From Musa acuminata AAA Group (taxonomy: Eukaryota; Streptophyta; Magnoliopsida; Zingiberales; Musaceae): a stretch of 64,000 nucleotides of DNA. Shown one piece after another: positions 56,962-64,000 of the stretch; the first letter of the stretch is position 1, and every line of letters starts with the position of its first letter. Below the pieces are notes generated by a model. It was not told the origin of the DNA, did not search any database, and saw only the letters and a program-made list of their open reading frames with translations. The stretch is from positions 14,579,501-14,643,500 of the forward strand of contig NC_088347.1 in NCBI RefSeq assembly GCF_036884655.1, given 5' to 3'. The position numbers and the translations under genes were made by a program.

Positions 56962-58352
56962 GGCCCCAACCCAATTCAAAATTCGAGCTCAAAACGATCA
57001 AATCCCAGAATTCTGGGATCAGGCGGTTGCACCTCTCAACTGGAGAGGTGGCACCGCCTGGCAGAGCTCGAAGACTGAGCTCAGCCGATTGCTCTTCTCT
57101 GCCAGAGCTCGAAGACTGAGCTCGATGGTTGCATCACCTGGCAGAGCTCGAAGACTGAGCTTGGTGGATGCATCACCTGGCAGAGCTCGAAATCTGAGCT
57201 CGGTGGTTGCATCACCTTGGAGAGCTCGAAACTGAGCTCAGGCTGATGCACCTCTCTGCCAGAGCTCGAAGACTGAGCTTGGTGAATCCATCACCTGGCA
57301 GAGCTCGAGACTTAGCTCAGGCTGATGCACTTCTCTGCCAGAGCTCGAAGACTGAGCTCGGTGGTTGCATCGCCTGGCAGAGCTCGAAACTTGAGCTCTG
57401 GCGGTGCAACCTCTTGGCTGGGGCGGTTGCACCTCCCAACCCCACAGCCCAGGCGGTTGCACCTCCTGGCTGGGGCGGTTGCACCTCCTGGTGCAATCAG
57501 GGTCCGAATGGTTCACTCCATTCGGCCCACTTTGAATCTTTTCAGGGGCCCAATTGCCCCAAGATTAAGCTAATGGGATCACCTCCCATTTTCATGCTTA
57601 ATCATCATGCTAACTACGATTAACTCTAAGACAACTTCTGCAGCTTTGCTCCGATGCGTCAATCGCTTCTTCCGGCGAGTTTCCGGCCAACTTCCGTCGA
57701 TCAACCGATAACCCTCGGTGATCCTTCTGCGGACATCCGGCATACTCCTGGACTTTACGACGATCCACTTGGCGAGTTCCGACGAGCTTCGCTTGGCAAG
57801 CTTCTGGACTTCTCGGATCTGTTCTCTCTGAACCTCCGACGACCGTCCGAACTTCCGTCGAACTCTCGAACTCCCAACGTGATCCTGATCTTGACTCCGG
57901 CGCAACACCTGCTGCTTGTCTTCATCGTTATCATAGTTAATCCTGCACAACAAAACAAAACTTCGATCGAGACAATTAATCCTAAGCAATTAACCAAGTT
58001 GTCCGACATGTCATTGGTCCCTCGACGCTTCGTCCGATTCTTCGGCGCATCGTCCTCTCCTGCAGCCTATTGCCCAATCGGCCAGTTGACTCCGCAACTC
58101 CGATATCCTTGGCACAATACCCGCTCTTCTTGGCCCGATGCCCGAGTTCACGGCCCGAAGCCTTCTGTCGATACGTCGACCGATCCACCGGCCCGACGTC
58201 CAATCTTCTGACATGTTCCTTCGGCACAACATGATTATCCTGCTTTAATTGTCTCATCCTGATCGAAGCATCCTGCGTCACTCAAAACGCAGATTAAATC
58301 ATAAACATATATCAAGTAGTTTCATCATCAAAATACGAGATTCAACATCTTG

Positions 58353-58852
58353 CCTATCTCAAAATACAAAACATGCTACGGAAGCAAAATTGTTAGCTCA
58401 AACATTGTAAAGGAAGCAAAAATTTGCTAGCTTGTAACTTGCATATCATGAAAATTGCTAGCTTGTAGTCTAAAGAGAAGCAATTAGTTGTTATCTTAAG
58501 AAAAGCAAACATGCTAAACTTACACATCTTTAATTGCTAGATTGCATGACGATAAAATTTGATATTATGTTTTTCATGCAATGTATGGAACTTTTTTTCT
58601 CTAAACACATAAGAGTAGAAACTTCTCCTTTTTGTTGATGACAAAGGGGGAGAAGTATATTGATGACTTCATGCATTGAATTAAATATTTTATATATTTG
58701 CATGATGGTTTAAATATTTTTCATAACATGTGATGAATGTTACTTGGATTTGGGATAATCCAAGTGTTCTATCAATATGGCATATTGATAGGGGGAGTTT
58801 GTTTAAACTCTGGGAGTTAAGGTTAACTCCATCATCAAGTGGTTGTCATCAT
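58353..58852 (+). other. Non-coding internal region of element F, right part
   Basis: It continues the GCTAGC-type repeats (58353-58560), then has a polypurine tract at about 58641-58655 (GACAAAGGGGGAGAA) and a G-run at about 58791-58797. Confidence 0.75.
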
Positions 58853-58867
58853 AAAAAAGGGGGAGAT
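58853..58867 (+). other. Terminal polypurine tract, element F
   Basis: AAAAAAGGGGGAGAT precedes the 3' LTR start TGTTGAATC at 58868. Confidence 0.9.
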
Positions 58868-60458
58868 TGTTGAATCTCATATTTTGATGATGAAACCACT
58901 TGATATATGTTTATAATTTAAACTGCATTTTGAGTGATGCAGGTCTACTCGATCAGGATTAGACAGTTAACGCAGGAGGAATTGACGTTGCACCGGAGGA
59001 GATCACGTTAGGATGGCAGAAGACTTCAGACGTCGGGCATCGGGCCAAGGAGAGCGGAATTGCGCCAAGGATATCGGGGTTGCAGAGGTCAACCGCCGAT
59101 TGGGCAATAAGCCGCAAAAGAGGACGATGCGCTGAAGAATCGGACGAAGCACCAACCAATGACGTGCCGGGCAACAGAATGTCAATTCGCGTTGTAATAA
59201 TTGTCTAGATCGGAGTAGAGTTTTAGCTTGTGTGTGCAGGATTAACTACGATAACGACGAAGACATAAAGCAAAACAAAGTGTCGGAGTCAAGCACGAAG
59301 GATTCGTTGCGAGTTCGAGAGTTCGACAGAAGTCTGAAGGTTCGTCGGGAATGCTGTCAGAACTAGCCAAGAATAAGTAGGGAGCTTGCCGAAGGGTTTT
59401 TCGGAAGCTCACCGGAAGGTTCGTTGGAAGTTCACGGAGCTCACCGAGAAAGATCGGAGCTGGCCGAAGAAGCTCGTTGGAACTCGCCAAGATCAAATCG
59501 TGAAGTCCAGGAGCTTGTCGGGAGTCCGCAGAATGGTTTCCGAGAGTTTATCGGAAGACCGTCGGAAGTTCGCCAGAAGCTCGCCGGAAGAAGTCTTGAC
59601 TTACGGACTTTGTAATAGCTTAGAAAATATCTTTAAATTCGTAGTTAGCATGTTAATTAGGGTTATGATTAGGTGTTAATCCTATAACCCAAGTAGGGGC
59701 CAATTGGACCCGAGTTCAGACTAGTTTGGGCCAAGTTTGGAACCCAACCAGTGAGCTGAATTGGCCTAGGCGGTGGCACCGCCCAGCACCCGAGACCTGG
59801 GCAGTGGCACCGCCAGTCCATTGTTAGTGTCAGACACTGACAGGCGGTGGCACCGCTGGCCTCGAAAACCAAAGAGAATTCAAATTTTGGAGCCCAAATT
59901 TGAATCCTCTTGAGGCCTATAAATACCCCTTATTTCTCAACAGAGAGAACAACCTTTTAGAAGAGCTAGAAGTTGAGAAAAGGTTTAGGAAAAGTCTTGT
60001 TTTCAATAGCTTGAGTGTTCACCTCCTTTCTTTTCATTGAAATCTTTGTAAAAGGGTGAACCACTTGTAAGAGGTTGTAAGAGGGGTGTAAGAAGGAGGT
60101 TGATCTTCGCCTAGTAAAGGAAGATCATTAGTGGATGCCAGTGGCCTCGACGGAAGAGGAATTGGAGGAGTGGATGTAGGTCACGATTGACCGAACCACT
60201 ATAAACTACCGTCTTCTTTGGTTTGCATTTATCTTATTGTCATTTATATTACTGCAAACCATCTTCGTTTTGATGCTCTACTTCTTTGTCTCCTTCTTAC
60301 ATATGCCTTCAAGTTAAAACGCAATCGAAATGGTTTCAAACAAAACGTTGCTTTTATCATACGAAGTTTCCGTAAGTGTTTAAATCGTCGAAAGTTTATC
60401 ATACTTTACCGTTGCACTAATTCACCCCCCTCTTCTTAGTGCCACTTTGGTCCTAACA
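58868..60458 (+). repeat. Element F 3' LTR
   Basis: 1591 bp, TGTTGAATCTCAT to TTGGTCCTAACA. TATAAATA at 59918-59925. It keeps about 100 bp (59360-59462) missing from the 5' LTR. The palindrome of the 5' LTR is imperfect here (near 59818-59842). Confidence 0.93.
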
Positions 60459-60463
60459 CTTCA

Positions 60464-60697
60464 CACAAGAAAATAAAATGTAAACTATTTACTTCCTAAA
60501 AATTAAATAACTCATTAGGAAATAAATCAATTAATAATTTAATTGATTAGTAGAATTCCTAACTTATCCATGTAATTAAGGAAATCAAATTTAATCTTCT
60601 TTTTAACTATAGTACATAAACATAGAAGTTAATAATAAAGCAATATATCATTTATAGTAATTAATTTATGTTAAGGGAGAAATTATCGGTGACTACA
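60464..60697 (+). repeat. Repeat H, second copy, right end
   Basis: AT-rich, ending GTTAAGGGAGAAATTA and GGTGACTACA, parallel to the end of the first copy at about 42815-42842. Confidence 0.55.
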
Positions 60698-60805
60698 TTT
60701 TTGTAACACCCCTAGTTAGTCCCATATTGAAAGTAGGCAAGATTAAGATTGACTTATAAGGGTCTGATGAATATACAACTATTAATTTTAACTTAAGTAT
60801 TTTGG
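60698..60805. other. Short unclassified segment
   Basis: It starts TTTTTGTAACACCCCTAG and includes GTCCCATATTGAAAGTA, words common at plant LTR ends. Too short to classify. Confidence 0.25.
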
Positions 60806-61564
60806 TAAGAAGCATTATAATTATGTCTTAGTTATTGTAATCAGAGCATAAATTAAGTTAATATTGGGAGGTAATCTCACTAACTTAATTAAGGGCCAAT
60901 TGGGCCCTTAATAGGGTTGAATTGAGTAGCCAATTCAGCCCTTGAATTCTTGGCCAACGTGGTACCGCTAGTACCTTAGAATCCGGGGATGTGATACTTT
61001 TTGGCTCTAATTTTGAAGCAATTAGGGCCTATAAAAATCCCACCCTTTTCTACATGAAAGGACACGAAAGTATTGGCTTTATCTTGAATTTTTGAGTCTT
61101 AAAAGTGTTGTAAAAGTTAGAAAGAGTTCTCCTCCTTCATCTCTTAGCCTTGTAACCATCCAAGAAAGAGGAGTGAGACTTGTAAGGGTTATCTCCTAAA
61201 CCCAAGAAAAGGAGAACGCACTGTAAAGAGGTGTTCGGTCTTCACCTATTGAAAGAAGGCCTTCAGTGGACGTCGGTGACCTTGTCAGAGGAGGAATCCG
61301 AAAGTAGATATAGGTCACATTGATCGAACCACTCTAACTTCTGGTTTATCTTTCATTTGTGCATTTTATATTACTACAAATCTCCTTAATCTTCTCTTGC
61401 ACTTTTACGAAAGCTTTCAAGTTCAACTTCTCTTCGAAACGGATTGAATCGAAACCACTTTTGTCGGAATCAATTTTAATCGAAATGAATATTTTTCTGA
61501 AATTGAAAAAGTTTTCCGCTGCACTAATTCATCCCCTCTCTTAGTCCTGCTCTTGATCCTAACA
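60806..61564 (+). repeat. Element I 5' LTR, 5'-truncated
   Basis: It resembles the second half of the D LTR (ATTATGTCTTAGTTATTG, then GGGCCAATTGGGCCC). TATAAAAA at 61030-61037. It ends CTTGATCCTAACA at 61564. The usual start TGTTGAATC is missing, so the left boundary is approximate. Confidence 0.75.
61030..61037 (+). promoter_or_regulatory. TATA box, element I
   Basis: TATAAAAA in GGGCCTATAAAAATCCC, the place equivalent to the TATAAATA of the other LTRs. Confidence 0.7.
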
Positions 61565-61566
61565 GT

Positions 61567-61578
61567 TGGTATCAAAGC
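61567..61578 (+). other. Primer binding site, element I (one mismatch)
   Basis: TGGTATCAAAGC differs from the initiator tRNA-Met complement by one base (G to A at position 9). Confidence 0.85.
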
Positions 61579-61614
61579 AAAGTTCACTCTTATTTGGTTT
61601 TAAACCCAAGAGAG

Positions 61615-62539
61615 ATGACATTTATCGACAACCAAGAGGGTCATTCAATCATACGTCCACCTATGTTCAATGGGACGGATTACACATATTGAAAGACTAG
61701 AATAAGGATTTTCCTAATTTCAATGGATTTCGAACTGTGGAATATTATAGAAAATGGATTTCAAAAGTCCTCTTCCAATGAACGATTGGAATGAATTGGA
61801 GAAGAAGACTTTCACTTTAAATGCAAAGGCTTTGAATTCCTTGTTTTGTGCCTTAGATAAAAATGAGTTTAATCGTGTGTCCATTTTTGAAATAATATTT
61901 GATATTGGGCACACACTCGAAGTGACTCATGAAGGCACTAGTAGAGTGAAGGAATCAAAAATTAATCTTTTAGTGCATACTTATTAATTATTTCAAATGA
62001 AACTAAGTGAGACCATTGGAGACAAGTATACCCGATTTATGGATATCATTAATAGTCTAAAAGGACTTGGTAAAAGTTTTTTGGATTTTGAGCTTGTTAA
62101 TAAAATTTTAAGATCCCTTCCAAAGGGTTAGGACTCTAAAGTCACAGCTATTCAAGAGGCCAAAGATTTAAATAACTTTCCTCTCGAAGAACTAATTGGG
62201 TCACTAATGACCTATGAGATGACTTGTAATGCTTATGAAGAGCTAGAGAACAACATTCTAAAGAATAGGAAGGATATGAGTCTAAAAATTCAAGAAGACC
62301 ACTTGAAAGAAAATTCAAGTGATAAGGACTTTGATAAAGACTTTGTACTATTAACAAAAAGGTTCAAAAAATTTATAAAAAGAAATAAATTTAAAAATGA
62401 TACTAAAAATAAAATTGAATCTAAAAAACAACATGTGATATGTTATGAATGCAAGAAGCCAGGACATTACAAGAGTGAATTTCCCCAATCAAAGAAGAGT
62501 CAATCAAAGAAGAAGAAGAAGGCTCTTAAAGCAACATAG
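61615..62539 (+). pseudogene. gag: gag region of element I
   Basis: ATG at 61615 opens MTFIDNQEGHSIIRPPMFNGTDYTY and meets TGA where the family has Trp. A 77-codon frame from 61754 gives the core (MNDWNELEKKTFTLNAKALN, HEGTSRVKESK), then a frameshift near 61985 and a stop near 62130. The frame 62207-62539 holds the C-terminal part with a knuckle CYECKKPGHYKSEF (about 62441-62482), in which the last Cys is Phe. It is related to D and to the gag-only elements but retains knuckle and linker. Broken by several independent lesions. Confidence 0.85.
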
Positions 62540-63245
62540 GATGACTCAAGTTCATCCGAAGAAGAGGAGCCAACCAACACCAAGCAAGTTGCTCATTATG
62601 CACTAAGTTCATTTGATGCAAATTTATCGTTTGATAAACTTTTAAATACTTTTCATGATTTATTTGATGAATACAAATCAATTAGTAAAAAATATAAATT
62701 GTTAAAAAAGGAGCATGATTATCTTGTTAGTGATTACAATAGATTAAAAGTTGAGCATAATGATAAGTTTAGCTTTATGTACGGAATGTGATGAACTAGA
62801 AATACTTCAAAAGGAAAATTTGCTACTTAAGAAAACCTTAGAAAAGTTTGAGGTTGATAGCAAATCCTTAAACATAATCCTTGTTAACAAGGGTCATGTT
62901 CATAGAAAAGGCAGAATCGGATTTGTGAGTAGCTCTCACCAAAATCCAACCACCTTTGTTAAATGCCCTACTTTGTATGTTTCACCCCGAAAGAAATGTA
63001 ACATTTGTTGCAAATATGGGCATGTAGCTTATCATTATCCATTTAAGAAATATAGTCTACACACATTGATTTGGGTTCCTAAAAGAACCTTAAATGACTC
63101 AATGCAACATGATAAGCTATGTAGATTGATTTTTGAGGCACCCAAGATCAAATGGGTACCTAAAAATTATTCTTTTTTATAGAAATATTTACCATCACAA
63201 GCTAGGAGCAAGAGATGGTACATTGATAGTGGATACTCAAGGCAT
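62540..63245 (+). pseudogene. gag-protease linker of element I with second Cys-rich box
   Basis: After a stop near 62538 an acidic stretch (DDSSSSEEEE) and a coiled-coil-like segment follow. Frame 62751-63182 (143 codons) reads DELEILQKENLLLKKTLEKF, then KKCNICCKYGHVAYHY, a second CX2CX4HX4C-like box whose last Cys is Tyr. The closing phrase is IKWVPKNY, which leads into the protease in copia elements of this group. D retains an eroded copy of this region. Confidence 0.75.
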
Positions 63246-63443
63246 ATGACCGGAGATCCATCTCAATTCTCTAAGCTCACTAGCATAAACAAAGGATATG
63301 TCACATTTGGAGACAACAACAAGGGTAAAATCATTGGCAAAGGAACCATAGGTAACAAATCCACCTTTTCTATTGAAGATGTATTGTTAGTTTATGGCTT
63401 AAAGCATAACCTTTTGAGTATTAGTCAATTTTGTAATAAATGA
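63216..63443 (+). pseudogene. pol: Aspartic protease of element I
   Basis: WYIDSGYSRHMTGD begins at 63216, with the catalytic DSG at 63225-63233. Copia proteases usually have Cys after DSG, here Tyr. The frame continues through IIGKGTIGNKSTFSIEDVLLV and NLLSISQFCNK to a stop at 63441-63443. The stop separates it from the integrase region, so a full polyprotein cannot be made by simple translation. Confidence 0.85.
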
Positions 63444-63562
63444 TACATCATTAGATTTGAATCCAATGCTTGCATTATTGAAAAACCATACAAAAACACA
63501 TCTATGATTGCTCTAAAATAAAATAATATATACATTATTGATATTAATGATCTTTGTAATGA

Positions 63563-64000
63563 ATGTATTTTTCGGTTTTGAATGACATTGTTTGGCTTTG
63601 GCATAGGAGGTTAGCTCATGCAAGTATGAAACTAATCTCTCAAGTTTTATCTAAAGAACTTGTGAGAGGAATTCCTCACATTAAGTTCGTCAAAGACAAT
63701 GTATGTGATGCATGTCAACTAGGAAAGCAAATAAAAAGTAGTTTCAAACCAAATAACCAAATAAGCACCTCGAGGTCATTGCAATTAATCCATATAGACT
63801 TATTCGGACCAATTGCTATATCAAGCCTAGGAGAAAATAAATATGCATTTGTCATCGTGGATGATTATAGTAGATACACATGGACTTACTTTTTGGCACA
63901 CAAAAATGATTGCTTTAGGAGTTTCTTTAAGTTTTGTAAACTTGTTCAAAAGGAAAAGGGTTTTATGATTTTGTCAATTCGAAGTGATCACGGTGGTGAA
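63563..64000 (+). pseudogene. pol: Integrase N-terminal part of element I, runs off the window
   Basis: Open from 63563 to the window end. It carries the HHCC zinc-binding (GAG-pre-integrase) domain: WHRRLAH with His at 63602-63604, and CDAC at 63704-63715. Next is the integrase catalytic core: first Asp in HIDLFGP (63797-63799), VIVDDYSRYTWTYF, second Asp in RSDHGGE (63986-63988). The catalytic Glu, reverse transcriptase and RNase H would lie beyond 64000. An upstream in-frame TGA at 63560-63562 cuts it off from the protease. Copia order (integrase before RT) is consistent with the position. It is the only pol-coding sequence from an LTR element in the window. Confidence 0.88.

Larger units (their letters stand above)
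49167..58347 (-). mobile_element. Element G: recent full-length gag-only Sirevirus-like element
   Basis: 9181 bp with TSD TCTTG at 49162-49166 and 58348-58352. On the minus strand: 5' LTR 58347-55807 (2541 bp), primer site 55804-55793, gag 55756-54758, 3051 bp of non-coding DNA, polypurine tract 51720-51707, 3' LTR 51706-49167 (2540 bp). Few substitutions separate the LTRs, but minisatellite copy number differs between them. It is a sister of B, with about 250 bp near 52312-52560 and about 280 bp of extra GCTAGC-type repeats near 53230-53510 not seen in B. Confidence 0.95.
55807..58347 (-). repeat. Element G 5' LTR
   Basis: 2541 bp, minus strand. TATAAATA (minus) at 56954-56961. 18-bp array 55922-56239, GC-rich minisatellite about 57022-57495, CpG-rich U3 part about 57640-58270. 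Confidence 0.94.
44744..60458 (+). mobile_element. Element F: gag-only Sirevirus-like element, host of G
   Basis: TSD CTTCA at 44739-44743 and 60459-60463. 5' LTR 44744-46235 (1492 bp), primer site, decayed gag 46286-47225, non-coding DNA interrupted by element G (49167-58347), polypurine tract 58853-58867, 3' LTR 58868-60458 (1591 bp). Pol is absent. Confidence 0.93.
34455..60697 (+). mobile_element. Repeat H: old unclassified LTR-like element, host of E and F
   Basis: Pieces are 34455-35038, 41159-42842, 42843-44022, 44023-44743 and 60464-60697. It starts TGTCACATCCCGG. The segment ending GTTAAGGGAGAAATTA near 42835 recurs at 44023-44743 joined to 60464-60697, which ends with the same words. 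The two copies look like a long LTR and a truncated second LTR about 1.2 kb apart. No primer site, polypurine tract or coding domain was found, and no target duplication at the outer ends. Gypsy origin is possible but unproven. Confidence 0.45.

Noticed and set aside
34455..60697. Target duplication for repeat H
   Set aside because: The bases before 34455 (CTTCT) and after 60697 (TTTTT) do not match, so the outer limits of H remain uncertain.

Overview
The window is plant nuclear DNA made almost wholly of transposable elements. No intact host gene is supported. The host is a flowering plant. The abundance of Sirevirus-type (SIRE/Maximus) Ty1/copia elements fits a monocot, possibly Zingiberales such as banana or ginger, but the sequence alone does not fix the species.

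Layout. 1-4055 is AT-rich intergenic DNA with two TA-rich microsatellites, an old degenerate three-unit repeat (about 1415-2790) and a 38-bp tandem duplication. 4056-4797 is a GC-rich solo LTR. 4922-7489 is a 5'-truncated, decayed LINE on the minus strand. From 7490 to 60697 the window is a stack of nested LTR retrotransposons. I named them A to I and, where possible, delimited them by exact 5-bp target-site duplications (TSDs).

Nesting. D (old, plus strand, starts at 7490) interrupts the LINE. A (8228-26768, TSD TTAGG) sits in the LTR of D. B (14545-23562, minus, TSD GCAGG) sits in the 3' LTR of A. C (28013-33737, TSD CGTAA) sits in the gag of D. H is an old unclassified LTR-like repeat that begins at 34455. 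It contains E (35039-41153, TSD GTATC) and F (44744-60458, TSD CTTCA). F contains G (49167-58347, minus, TSD TCTTG). From about 60806 to the window end lies I, a decayed gag-pol copia element whose zinc knuckle, protease and integrase signatures can be recognised. It runs off the window.

How the parts work together. A, B, C, E, F and G share one plan: LTR, tRNA-Met primer binding site, a gag of about 330 codons, 2-3 kb of AT-rich non-coding DNA with several GGGGGAGA polypurine tracts and GCTAGC-rich repeats, terminal polypurine tract, LTR. None has protease, integrase, reverse transcriptase or RNase H. They therefore look like a persistent non-autonomous Sirevirus lineage that keeps only gag and needs pol in trans. 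Their Gag also lacks a complete CCHC zinc knuckle, which D still has. B and G carry fully open 332-residue gag frames and have nearly identical LTRs, so they are recent insertions. A, B and G have unusually long LTRs (about 2.5-2.65 kb) swollen by a GC-rich minisatellite in U3 and an 18-bp minisatellite in the transcribed leader.

All boundaries were read by eye from the sequence. Lineage names rest on family knowledge, not on a search.
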